This document shows positions 23,537 to 30,803 of a stretch of DNA of 32,151 nucleotides, in pieces (within the stretch, counting starts at the first letter, position 1; each line of letters begins with the position of its first letter). The stretch spans positions 1-32,151 of the forward strand of contig PKCI01000194.1 of NCBI GenBank assembly GCA_002862135.1. Reading direction: 5' to 3'. Below the pieces are notes generated by a model that did no database searches, was not told the DNA's origin, and saw only the letters and a list, made by a program, of their open reading frames with translations. The DNA is from Verrucomicrobiota bacterium. GTDB lineage: Bacteria; Verrucomicrobiota; Verrucomicrobiia; Verrucomicrobiales; DEV007. Made by a program: the position numbers and the translations under genes.

Positions 23537-24409
23537 TCACTTCTTTTTCTTCTTATCAGCCCGCTCGATCTGCCAGGTTGTGATCTCGGTATCAGCCGGA
23601 GGCACTTCCATATCGAGGCACCAGTGCACACCGTTGATCAACATGCGGTTATGAGACTTCTCAGCAAAGTCACCGGGATGGCCAAAGGAGGTGCCTAACA
23701 CCTTGCCGCCCCATTCATTCTCCCAGGCCCACGCGACAATGTCCGCTTCAGACTCGTTCACCATGATCGAACCCCAATCGCGCGTCAGCAGGCGATCGCG
23801 TCCTATTCCCTTACCGATTACGAGCGGCTCAACGCCGGGCTCAAGACGCGTCAGATAGAGCGTGCCGGGAGACACCCACTCCGTCTTTTCCACGTTCGCC
23901 AGGATCGGGTGCTTGCGCGCCGTTGGCAGAATGGAGATATCGGTTGTGCCGCCTTGGTGCACCACATAGGGACCAGCCATGGCCCTTCGCCCAAAGCCAT
24001 CGTTCCATTCGTGGAGCGGGTGATTAACTGGGTATTTAAAAGAGTGGTTTGCCGTGCGCAATCCGATGAGCGGCTTGCCGGACTCGAGGTAATCCTTGAT
24101 CGGCTGGAACTCCTCCGCTGGCATCTTAAGGAAACGCATGAAGAAAATAGCGAGGTCAGCCTCAGCCAGCACTTCGAGACCGGGCAGGACCTCCTCCGTC
24201 TTCTTCTCCGGGTCGCCTTCGCCGACCACCACGGTGGTTTTGAATCCGAAACGCTCGAGCTCTTCGGCGAATACGGGCATGGTCAGCTCCGGAGAATAGT
24301 GGATCGTTCCACAAACCAACACGATGTGAGGTTTCTGATCGTCGGCGACAGCCGGGAGAACACGCGCCGCAAGCAAAGCGACCAACAGAGATTTGAACAA
24401 GGTTTTCAT
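23537..24409 (-). CDS. Exported ThuA-like protein (class I glutamine amidotransferase-like fold)
   Basis: A 290-residue protein from the ATG at 24409 with a signal peptide (MKTLFKSLLVALLAARVLPAVADD). An ATG five codons earlier is possible. The body matches the ThuA family: HIVLVCGTIHYSPELTMPVF, a FFMRFLKMPAEEF stretch, KPLIGLRTANHSF, the HPLHEWNDGFG loop, and GKVLGTSFGHPGDF near the end. ThuA-type proteins of this kind are widespread in PVC genomes next to dehydrogenases and are implicated in sugar (trehalose-like) metabolism, but their reaction is not established. The C-terminus is five lysines (DKKKKK), unusual for an exported protein. It appears to be the first gene of the leftward ThuA-SGNH-dehydrogenase unit and is divergent from the ECF sigma gene, with a gap of 188 bp. 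Confidence 0.88.
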   Translation of the reverse strand: MKTLFKSLLVALLAARVLPAVADDQKPHIVLVCGTIHYSPELTMPVFAEELERFGFKTTVVVGEGDPEKKTEEVLPGLEVLAEADLAIFFMRFLKMPAEEFQPIKDYLESGKPLIGLRTANHSFKYPVNHPLHEWNDGFGRRAMAGPYVVHQGGTTDISILPTARKHPILANVEKTEWVSPGTLYLTRLEPGVEPLVIGKGIGRDRLLTRDWGSIMVNESEADIVAWAWENEWGGKVLGTSFGHPGDFAEKSHNRMLINGVHWCLDMEVPPADTEITTWQIERADKKKKK

Positions 24410-24504
24410 AGTGGCTGCGCCCACTAAAGACGGGCAACAGATATGGGGTTCACGTCACTTTGTTACGAGGCCAAAAGACGTTTCAAAAAAACAGGATAAC
24501 CGGC

Positions 24505-24518
24505 TCCGCGATCGCGGA
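24505..24518. promoter_or_regulatory. 14-bp perfect palindrome in the ThuA/sigma divergent region
   Basis: TCCGCGATCGCGGA is a perfect palindrome. It sits three bases upstream of the -35 element proposed for the sigma gene and about 95 bp upstream of the ThuA start. The position suits a dimeric regulator controlling one or both divergent genes, but the sequence alone does not show binding. Confidence 0.4.
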
Positions 24519-24521
24519 TGT

Positions 24522-24550
24522 TTGGTGCTACTCTGATTTGTTGAGATTAT
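24522..24550 (+). promoter_or_regulatory. Candidate sigma-70-type promoter for the ECF sigma gene
   Basis: TTGGTG (24522-24527), a 17-bp spacer, and GATTAT (24545-24550; 4 of 6 matches to TATAAT) would start transcription near 24557, giving a leader of about 40 nt. The -35 is poor, so this is a suggestion only. Confidence 0.3.
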
Positions 24551-24597
24551 TCTGTAACAACCATCGAGTTCACGACAAGAAACAGAAAAGGATCACC

Positions 24598-25131
24598 ATG
24601 GCCTTCAAACGAGATCGTAAACGGGAAGCCTTCGCGGCTTTCGTCCGGGAGCACCAGGCTTCCCTTCGCAGTTTCCTGCGCGTCATCGGCGTGCAAGCCG
24701 ACTCCGTCGATGATCTCGCTCAAGAAACCTTCATGGTGGCCTACCGCGAACTCGATCGCTTCGACGACAACGAAGACTTCGGCAGATGGCTGCGCGGCAT
24801 CGCTCGTAATCTGACGCGAAACGAGTTGCGCAAGAACGCCCGTCGTTCCCGTATTATGAATCAAGAGCTAACCCAGCACCTGCTCGCCGAAGCCGAGGTA
24901 GATCAGAGTGAAGCCCGCTTCGAAGACGCCGACCTCTGCGCCCTGCGTGACTGCCTTGAGCAACTTCCTGAGAAAAGTCGCAGCCTCATCGCCGGCCGCT
25001 ACCGGGACGAGTGGAAAGCGTCCTTTCTCGCCGACCAATTTCAAATGACCGCCGCCGCAGTGCGCCTTGCCCTCATGCGCATTCGCCGCCAACTCAAAAC
25101 CTGCATCGAAACCCGTGTTTCCAATGCCTGA
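24598..25131 (+). CDS. ECF-type RNA polymerase sigma factor (PVC sigma/FecR module)
   Basis: A 177-residue sigma-70-family protein. Region 2 spans ~11-85: HQASLRSFLRVIGVQADSV, DDLAQETFMVAYRELDRF and FGRWLRGIARNLTRNELRK are canonical. Region 4 spans ~112-165, with LEQLPEKSRSLIAGRYRD and a helix-turn-helix ending MTAAAVRLALMRIRRQL. It directs RNA polymerase to its own promoters; the targets are unknown. The ATG at 24598 has AAAAGGA five bases upstream. A longer reading from 24460 lacks sigma homology and is rejected. The stop overlaps the start of the FecR-LamG gene by 8 bases (25124-25131), indicating coupling. In PVC bacteria such sigma factors commonly sit next to FecR-LamG or other anti-sigma-like membrane proteins, which may hold the sigma until a signal comes from outside. 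Confidence 0.92.
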   Translation: MAFKRDRKREAFAAFVREHQASLRSFLRVIGVQADSVDDLAQETFMVAYRELDRFDDNEDFGRWLRGIARNLTRNELRKNARRSRIMNQELTQHLLAEAEVDQSEARFEDADLCALRDCLEQLPEKSRSLIAGRYRDEWKASFLADQFQMTAAAVRLALMRIRRQLKTCIETRVSNA

Positions 25132-26755
25132 CTCCAAACAAGACAAACACTTTCGCGACCTGCTTGGACGCCTGCTCGATGATGAGCCAGAACCGGAGGC
25201 TCTGAGCGCCGAAGAAATGGCAGAGTTCACCACCCTGGTGAAAACGAGTCCCGATTACTCCCTCGAGCTTCGCATCCAGCTGCTCATGGACAGCCGCCTC
25301 GCGCAGTATGAAAATATCGGTCACGATGCCTCCTCCTTTGTGGCCGCTGTCGATGCCGCACTGGATGCCGAAGCCGATGGGGATGCCTTTGTCAGCAAAA
25401 TTGTCCAACTCACTGACGAGTGCCCCGCTCCGTCTTCCGGTATCCCCTGGACGGTTGCAGCCACCTCTCTCGCTGCCTGCCTCGCCTTTGCCCTGCTCTG
25501 GATCGCAGGCACTGGCAATGCCGTGAACGAAGAACTGCCTCCCGGTGTTGCCGTGATCGAAAGCCTAGTCGGAGAACTGGAACTTGATGAATCGAATCGC
25601 CACGAAGGTGACTCCGTAGGTCCCGGCATTCTTGAAGTGGACGGCTACGCTTCCCTTGAGTTTTACAAAGGGGCCCGCCTCTCGGTGGCCGGCCCTGCCA
25701 AACTGGAACTCGTCGATCCCCAACGCGTCATCTGCCACTTCGGAAAAATCCGCGCCAATGTTCCGGCCGTGGCCAGAGGCTTCACCGTCGTCACCTCCGA
25801 ATCAGAGATTGTGGACCTAGGCACTGAGTTTGCCATGGAGGTCGGACCCACCGGCCAGACTGAAGTGCACGTCTTCGACGGCGAAGTCGAGGCCTATGAT
25901 GCTGACCGCTCTCCCGACTCGAAGACCCTGCTCACCGCCGGTCTCGCCATGAAAATCAATAACGCCGATGACTGGAAAGCTATCCCTGCCGAACTGGAGC
26001 GTTTCGACGATCTCGCTCACATCGACCAGCTCGCTCGCGACGAAGACACGCGAAAACTCGAAGCCTGGAAAGCGGTCAACGCCGCCGCTAAGCAGGACAG
26101 CCGGCTGATAGCTTACTATGATTTCGAAAAAGATGAAAAGAAGCGACGCACTCTCGTAAACCACGCCCCCACCGGCGAAGCCTCCGACGGCGCCATCGTC
26201 GGCGCTCGCCACAAAGGCGGCCCTTGGCCCGGTAAGCATTCCCTGGAATTCAAACGCCCCGGCGATCGCGTCCGAGTCAATTTTTCAGGGCGATACGACA
26301 ACCTGACCCTGGCTGCCTGGGTTCGCATCGACGGGCTAGACCGTACCCACAGCTCCCTGATGCTCACCGACGGTTACGACAAAGGCGAGATCCACTGGCA
26401 ATTTAAAAACGACGGTTCTTTGAGTGTCGGTGTTCACCACCCCAGCGGGAAACACAATTATTCGGCGAGAGGCTTCATGGACTTGAGCCAACTGGGCACC
26501 TGGTTCCACCTCGCTACGGTTTTCGATCAAACCGAAGGCACCCTTTCACACTACCTCAACGGGGAACTCTTCGCCATGAAGGAGCTCAAAGGCACTGGCC
26601 AGCTCAACTTCGGTGAGGCCTCCATCGGAAACTGGGATCAGCCGGTCAATGAAAGCAAGAACAGCGTCCGCGGACTCAACGGCCGAATGGCCGAACTGAT
26701 GGTCTTTAAGGAGGCCATCAGCGCAGAAGAGATGAAGCGCCTCGCGCTTCGCTAA
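25124..26755 (+). CDS. FecR-domain membrane protein with C-terminal LamG domain
   Basis: A 543-residue protein. Residues 1-~105 are a cytoplasmic, acidic helical region (LLGRLLDDEPEPEALSAEEM) in the position of an anti-sigma domain. One membrane segment lies at ~109-130 (WTVAATSLAACLAFALLWIA). The FecR domain follows (~165-260): VTSESEIVDLGTEFAMEV and EVHVFDGEVEAY are diagnostic. Residues ~330-543 form a concanavalin/LamG domain (YYDFEKDE, LTLAAWVRIDGL, LATVFDQTEGTLSHYLNGEL), likely to bind carbohydrate. The topology puts the N-terminus inside with the sigma factor and the FecR and LamG domains outside, which fits a surface sensor for a polysaccharide. The start at 25124 is inside the sigma gene (8-base overlap); an earlier in-frame ATG at 25067 would overlap it much further. 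The stop overlaps the opposing phosphofructokinase stop. Confidence 0.9.
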   Translation: MPDSKQDKHFRDLLGRLLDDEPEPEALSAEEMAEFTTLVKTSPDYSLELRIQLLMDSRLAQYENIGHDASSFVAAVDAALDAEADGDAFVSKIVQLTDECPAPSSGIPWTVAATSLAACLAFALLWIAGTGNAVNEELPPGVAVIESLVGELELDESNRHEGDSVGPGILEVDGYASLEFYKGARLSVAGPAKLELVDPQRVICHFGKIRANVPAVARGFTVVTSESEIVDLGTEFAMEVGPTGQTEVHVFDGEVEAYDADRSPDSKTLLTAGLAMKINNADDWKAIPAELERFDDLAHIDQLARDEDTRKLEAWKAVNAAAKQDSRLIAYYDFEKDEKKRRTLVNHAPTGEASDGAIVGARHKGGPWPGKHSLEFKRPGDRVRVNFSGRYDNLTLAAWVRIDGLDRTHSSLMLTDGYDKGEIHWQFKNDGSLSVGVHHPSGKHNYSARGFMDLSQLGTWFHLATVFDQTEGTLSHYLNGELFAMKELKGTGQLNFGEASIGNWDQPVNESKNSVRGLNGRMAELMVFKEAISAEEMKRLALR

Positions 26756-27873
26756 TCACCAAAACACATCCCGACCAGCTTGGCCGACCGAACCGTGTCA
26801 CACGCCGGATCGACCAGGTTCTTCACACCGGCCACTTCCTCCAACGGAACCGGAACGATTTTGTTACCGCACACCGCCATCATGCTGCCCTCCCCACCGT
26901 CAGCTAGAAACTCAGCACAAGCAGTTCCCAGTCGGGTCGAGAGCACCCGATCAAACGGTGACGGGGTTCCGCCGCGCTGGACATGACCGAGGATGGTGAG
27001 ACGAGTTTCACATCCCGTTATTGCTTCTATGTCTGCTGTCAGTTTACGGGTGTGAGTGACATGCTCTTCGTGAAAAGCGGATAATTCCGCTGAAACCGCT
27101 GCTTTTTCCTCCTTGGTATCAGCGGCGACTTTCTGGGCCAGCAATCCGTCGATTGTTTCTGCCTGGCTGACTGTCATAGCCCCTTCAGCAACGGCCACAA
27201 TACTGAAATGCTTCCCTGCCTTGCTACGTTCGCGGATGGCTTCCGCGACCAACTCGGTTTGGTAGGGAATCTCTGGTATCAAAACCACGTCTGCCCCTCC
27301 GGCCAGACCCGATTCCAGTGCTAACCAACCGGCGCGGTGTCCCATAATCTCCACCACTAAAACACGACTGTGGCTCGTTGCCGTCGAATGAATTCGGTCG
27401 ATTGCCTCCGTCGCAATCCCAAGAGCGGTATCAAATCCAAACGTGATGTCAGTCTTGCCGACATCTTTATCGATCGTCTTAGGTAAAGTCACCACTTTCA
27501 ATCCCGCTTCCTTCAATCGAAGAGCATTCTTCTGTGTTCCACCGCCACCTAGACACACGAGAGCGTCCAAGTGATGTCGCTCATAGTTATCGATGATGGC
27601 ATCGGTCATGTTCTTGGTTTTGCCTCCGACCGAAATCTTGTGGGGCTTATCGCGACTTGTTCCGAGAATCGTCCCTCCGTCGGTGAGAATCCCGGAAAGC
27701 ATCTCACCTTCCAACTTCACAGTTCGGTCCTGGGCCAGCCCGCGAAATCCGTTTTTAAACCCAATAAAGCGCATGTCAAAGGCGCTTATTCCTGCCCTGG
27801 CGACACCGCGGATCGCGGCATTCAGTCCGGGGCAATCACCCCCGCTGGTCAGAATTCCAATGTGTTTTCCCAT
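26752..27873 (-). CDS. pfkA: 6-phosphofructokinase, group III-like (K124-type)
   Basis: A 373-residue phosphofructokinase. Active-site motifs: GILTSGGDCPGLNAAIRG (N-terminal nucleotide loop), CLGGGGTQKNA (109-113), LPKTIDKDVGKTD (131-142) and GHVQRGGTPSPFDRVLS near the C-terminus. The residue equivalent to E. coli G104 is Gly (G112), which favours ATP over pyrophosphate, while K132 replaces E. coli G124 as in PPi-dependent and group III enzymes. E. coli D103 is replaced by Gly (G111). The catalytic Asp (D135, E. coli D127) is kept. So the phosphoryl donor cannot be settled by eye. It phosphorylates fructose 6-phosphate in glycolysis (or runs in reverse if PPi-linked). The ATG at 27873 has GAGGAG four bases upstream. 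The stop overlaps the FecR-LamG stop tail to tail. The AraC gene is 71 bp upstream on the same strand. Confidence 0.92.
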   Translation of the reverse strand: MGKHIGILTSGGDCPGLNAAIRGVARAGISAFDMRFIGFKNGFRGLAQDRTVKLEGEMLSGILTDGGTILGTSRDKPHKISVGGKTKNMTDAIIDNYERHHLDALVCLGGGGTQKNALRLKEAGLKVVTLPKTIDKDVGKTDITFGFDTALGIATEAIDRIHSTATSHSRVLVVEIMGHRAGWLALESGLAGGADVVLIPEIPYQTELVAEAIRERSKAGKHFSIVAVAEGAMTVSQAETIDGLLAQKVAADTKEEKAAVSAELSAFHEEHVTHTRKLTADIEAITGCETRLTILGHVQRGGTPSPFDRVLSTRLGTACAEFLADGGEGSMMAVCGNKIVPVPLEEVAGVKNLVDPACDTVRSAKLVGMCFGD

Positions 27874-27878
27874 AGCCG

Positions 27879-27884
27879 CTCCTC
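27879..27884 (-). promoter_or_regulatory. Shine-Dalgarno GAGGAG that fixes the phosphofructokinase start
   Basis: On the minus strand GAGGAG lies five bases before the ATG at 27873, ruling out the in-frame start 21 bases further upstream. Confidence 0.75.
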
Positions 27885-27944
27885 TGAATATCATGTTAGG
27901 TCAGGACTAACGCAGATAAAAGGTAAATTCTTAGCGGGCACCCT

Positions 27945-28754
27945 CTATAACGAGCGCCACTCAGTGGGCGTCTGGCCAGTCTGCTGACGAAACCAACGGG
28001 AGAAGTAATTCTGATCGAGATAACCGATTGCTGCTGCCACTTCGCCGATGACTGCATTCGGTTGCGAGAGAAGGTCACTTGCCTCTTCCAGACGTGCCGC
28101 TGAAAGCAGCTGACCAATCGTCACTCCAGACTCCCGTTTTAATTGCCGATTTAGATGATCCACGCTCTTCCCGATTTGCTTCGCGATAATCGCCGGTGAC
28201 AGCATCGTGAGATCACCGTTGCGAATCACGCAGCTCACCTCTTCCGTAACCGGGTGCACCCTGGCGGCCGCCATCTCTCCGGGATTCCCTCCCTCAATCT
28301 GCATGATTGCAAGAATGCCAAGAATTTCAGCCCCCACCGCCAATGGTGTATCCAGTGCCCTTACATGGAGGCGGCCCAGCCGATAAAGCGCCTGCTCGAT
28401 TCGGTTGGTCGCGTCACCACTGAGCTGCATCGAATGATAGCGCTTTGCGAAATCAGCGCATTTAAAATCAATCACAAGACAGACCGGACTCACATCGCGC
28501 TCCTTGATAAACTCGTGCTCTTCCCGGGCCCGGATATTGACAACGGTGCCGCGACGAACTGGAATGCGCTTGTCGGTAACGCGTTGAACACCCCTTCCCC
28601 GGAAATAGAGGAGGATTTGCTGGCAGGAGTGCGAATGAGGCTTCACCTTCTCGGCGTCTCCAATGTGCTGATGGAGGGCGAGGCGCTGGACATGGAGGCC
28701 TGGCAACCGGATGTCAAGTTCTTCGAGAAGTATGTCCTGATAAAGCTTTCCCAT
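27945..28754 (-). CDS. AraC family transcriptional regulator
   Basis: A 269-residue regulator. Residues ~1-120 form a cupin-like sensor domain: KPHSHSCQQILLYFRGRGVQ, RRGTVVNIRAREEHEF and PVCLVIDFK. Residues ~165-269 are the two-helix-turn-helix AraC domain: LSPAIIAKQIGKSVDHLNRQ then VIGEVAAAIGYLDQNYFSRW and FRQQTGQTPTEWRSL, matching the family signature. It is divergent from the aldolase-isomerase-oxidoreductase operon across a 109-bp gap, the classical place for an AraC activator of a catabolic operon, and is also the gene before phosphofructokinase on the same strand. The inducer is probably a sugar or sugar-derived ligand, as in other cupin-AraC proteins; the sequence does not say which. 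Confidence 0.92.
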   Translation of the reverse strand: MGKLYQDILLEELDIRLPGLHVQRLALHQHIGDAEKVKPHSHSCQQILLYFRGRGVQRVTDKRIPVRRGTVVNIRAREEHEFIKERDVSPVCLVIDFKCADFAKRYHSMQLSGDATNRIEQALYRLGRLHVRALDTPLAVGAEILGILAIMQIEGGNPGEMAAARVHPVTEEVSCVIRNGDLTMLSPAIIAKQIGKSVDHLNRQLKRESGVTIGQLLSAARLEEASDLLSQPNAVIGEVAAAIGYLDQNYFSRWFRQQTGQTPTEWRSL

Positions 28755-28764
28755 GTTACCAAAG

Positions 28765-28784
28765 AAGATCCCAGATACGATCTT
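28765..28784. promoter_or_regulatory. Inverted repeat in the AraC/aldolase divergent region
   Basis: AAGATC (28765-28770) and GATCTT (28779-28784) form a 6-bp inverted repeat with an 8-bp spacer, about 10 bp upstream of the AraC ATG on the minus strand and about 80 bp upstream of the aldolase ATG. AraC proteins usually bind direct repeats, so an operator role is uncertain. No strong -35/-10 pair is seen for either gene. Confidence 0.3.
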
Positions 28785-28863
28785 TGAATTAATTTGATCG
28801 AAAAAATGCTAACGTGGCGATTTCATTCTAACTCGTTTTTCGCGGGAACCGTATCCGTGGGGG

Positions 28864-29946
28864 ATGATTAGGAATGCCGACAAGTTGAAGCCGGACACAC
28901 CATGGTCCGAAACTATCTGGGCTCAAGCGACAGAAGAATCACTCGCAAATCACGACACCAGTGCCCGTCTTTGCGTCGCCACTCTCCTACCTTTCCGGAA
29001 TCAAAAGCCGGATTGGAAAGGTTTCGAAAAAAGTATCCGATGGATGATTGAGTGCGGCGAAACAGCCGGAGTCGAGATGGCCTTCGTTCTTAACGCCGAC
29101 ACCGGATACATCTTCAATCTGAGTCCGGAACTCTACACCGAGGTAATCCAACGGTTCCGTGCTGCCTTTCCCGATCCCAAGATCATCTGCGGGGTCACAG
29201 CAGTCGGAGCTCGAGGAGATCAGTTCGATCCTGAGTGGTATCACCCCCATCTCGATATCGCCCAAGACGACTCCAACGTTGAAGTCATGATTATGACTTC
29301 ACAGCAGCTTAACGCGCTCGATACCGAACGCCGCCGCGATGCCTACTTCGAAATCGCGGAGCATATCACCGTTCCAGCACTCGCTCACGCGCTTGAGCCG
29401 GCTTTTGTTCCGTGGGCCACTCCGTTCAGTCCATGGCTGCTTCACGAAATTGCCAACCACGAAAAATATGTTGGCGGAAAAATCTCCACGCTCGACGAAC
29501 CTCATTTCCTCTACTGGGCAGCCATGTGCCGTGACTTGGGCCTCGACTTCGCGCCGCACAGCGGAGATGACTTCGGCATCGCTTCCGCGATCAAGATGGG
29601 ACTCCCCCTGCTTATTGGGGCGGGCGTTTCCGCCTGCCCATTGATTTGCAAGGCTCGCAAGCTCTGGCTTAATGGGAGCTACGACCCCCGCGTCTACAAA
29701 CTCTTCGAAGCCTTCCAGTCACTCGAGGACGCCGTCTTTCGCCTCGACGATCAGGGCAGCGCCGCTGCCTACAAACACAGCACCGCTGTTGTTCTCCAGC
29801 TGCTCGGAATCATCGCCAGCTCAGAAGTCCATCCGGACTGTCCCGACATCCGTCCCGGTGACGAGCATACCCGGATGAAAGAAGCCCTCATTCGCCCGCT
29901 TCGTATCGCCGACCGCCTCGGCATCGAAGGATTCAGATTAGCCTGA
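28864..29946 (+). CDS. Dihydrodipicolinate synthase/N-acetylneuraminate lyase-type aldolase
   Basis: A 360-residue class I aldolase, longer than the usual ~300. The core starts at ~32 (TSARLCVATLLPF, equivalent to the N-terminal strand). The Schiff-base lysine is K206 in VGGKISTLDEP, and SGDDFGIASAIKMG (233-246) matches the DHDPS 'SGDD' loop. The conserved YNxP catalytic motif is absent; the region reads HALEPAFVPWATPFS. So the aldol chemistry is probably kept on a different substrate, such as a 2-keto-3-deoxy sugar acid. It starts the AraC-linked operon and ends three bases before the isomerase-like gene, which implies coupling. The ATG at 28864 is weakly supported, with no clear Shine-Dalgarno; another in-frame start could exist. 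The family is clear, the exact reaction is not. Confidence 0.8.
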   Translation: MIRNADKLKPDTPWSETIWAQATEESLANHDTSARLCVATLLPFRNQKPDWKGFEKSIRWMIECGETAGVEMAFVLNADTGYIFNLSPELYTEVIQRFRAAFPDPKIICGVTAVGARGDQFDPEWYHPHLDIAQDDSNVEVMIMTSQQLNALDTERRRDAYFEIAEHITVPALAHALEPAFVPWATPFSPWLLHEIANHEKYVGGKISTLDEPHFLYWAAMCRDLGLDFAPHSGDDFGIASAIKMGLPLLIGAGVSACPLICKARKLWLNGSYDPRVYKLFEAFQSLEDAVFRLDDQGSAAAYKHSTAVVLQLLGIIASSEVHPDCPDIRPGDEHTRMKEALIRPLRIADRLGIEGFRLA

Positions 29947-29949
29947 CCC

Positions 29950-30762
29950 ATGGAAAACCTCGATCGCCTTGCCCTACACACCATGACCACGAAACCGTGG
30001 GACCTGCCCACGGCTTGCGCCAAGTATGCTGCTGCCGGGATTACCGGAGTCGGCGTTTGGCGGCAGTGGCTCGACGGTCGGCCACTCGCTGAGTCAAAAA
30101 CTATCCTCGACGACCAGGGACTGGGTGCGGTCTCTCTGGTCCGCGGCGGATTCTTTCCCCATCTCAACGAAACTGATCATCGCGAAGCGCACGAAGACAA
30201 TGTCCGTGCTCTGGATCAAGCCGCCGCCATCGGAGCTCCGCAGGTTGTCCTAGTCTGCGGCGCCAAACCCGAAATTCCCCTGGTCGAAAATCGAAAACAG
30301 ATCACTGAAGGCATCTCGAACCTGGTCAATCACGCCTCTAAGGTTGGCGTGAAACTTGCCATCGAGCCGCTGCATCCAATGTACGCCGACTGCCGCAGCG
30401 CCATCAACACGATCGGCCAGTGCAACGACATGATCGACCAACTCGGCGAGGACTGGGTCGGTATCGCCGCGGACGTGTATCATATTTGGTGGGATCCGCA
30501 GCTGGCACAGGAGATCGAACGCGCCGGCAAACGCATCATCGGTTTCCACGTCTGTGACTGGGTCACGCCGACCAATGACTTCCTCAACGATCGCGGCCTC
30601 ATGGGCGAAGGCTGCATCGACAATCGCGGAATTCGCCAACTCGTCGAGGCCACCGGTTTCGACGGCCCTATCGAGGTCGAGATTTTCTCCGATCACCATT
30701 GGGCTTCCGACCAGGACGAATACCTCGAAAAGATCATCACCGCCTATCGCGAAAACGTTTAA
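29950..30762 (+). CDS. Sugar phosphate isomerase/epimerase family TIM-barrel enzyme
   Basis: A 270-residue xylose-isomerase-like TIM barrel. The four metal ligands expected of the family are present: E139 in [11 protein letters not shown]175 in [13 protein letters not shown]200 in IIGFHVCDW and E244 in IEVEIFSD. The start [19 protein letters not shown] is typical. Members include hydroxypyruvate isomerases, inosose dehydratases, 3-keto-sugar lyases and D-tagatose epimerases; with a Gfo/Idh/MocA dehydrogenase downstream, an isomerase, epimerase or dehydratase in sugar or polyol catabolism is likely, but no substrate can be given. It lies three bases after the aldolase stop and 41 bp before the oxidoreductase start. 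There is no signal peptide, so it is cytoplasmic. Confidence 0.88.
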   Translation: MENLDRLALHTMTTKPWDLPTACAKYAAAGITGVGVWRQWLDGRPLAESKTILDDQGLGAVSLVRGGFFPHLNETDHREAHEDNVRALDQAAAIGAPQVVLVCGAKPEIPLVENRKQITEGISNLVNHASKVGVKLAIEPLHPMYADCRSAINTIGQCNDMIDQLGEDWVGIAADVYHIWWDPQLAQEIERAGKRIIGFHVCDWVTPTNDFLNDRGLMGEGCIDNRGIRQLVEATGFDGPIEVEIFSDHHWASDQDEYLEKIITAYRENV

Positions 30763-30803
30763 AAATCGAAACTAACGTTTCAACTACCCCCTGTTACTTC
30801 TCC

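Noticed and set aside
24460-24597. Longer N-terminus for the sigma factor
   Set aside because: The extra residues do not match sigma region 2, contain the palindrome and candidate promoter, and the ATG at 24598 has a good ribosome binding site.
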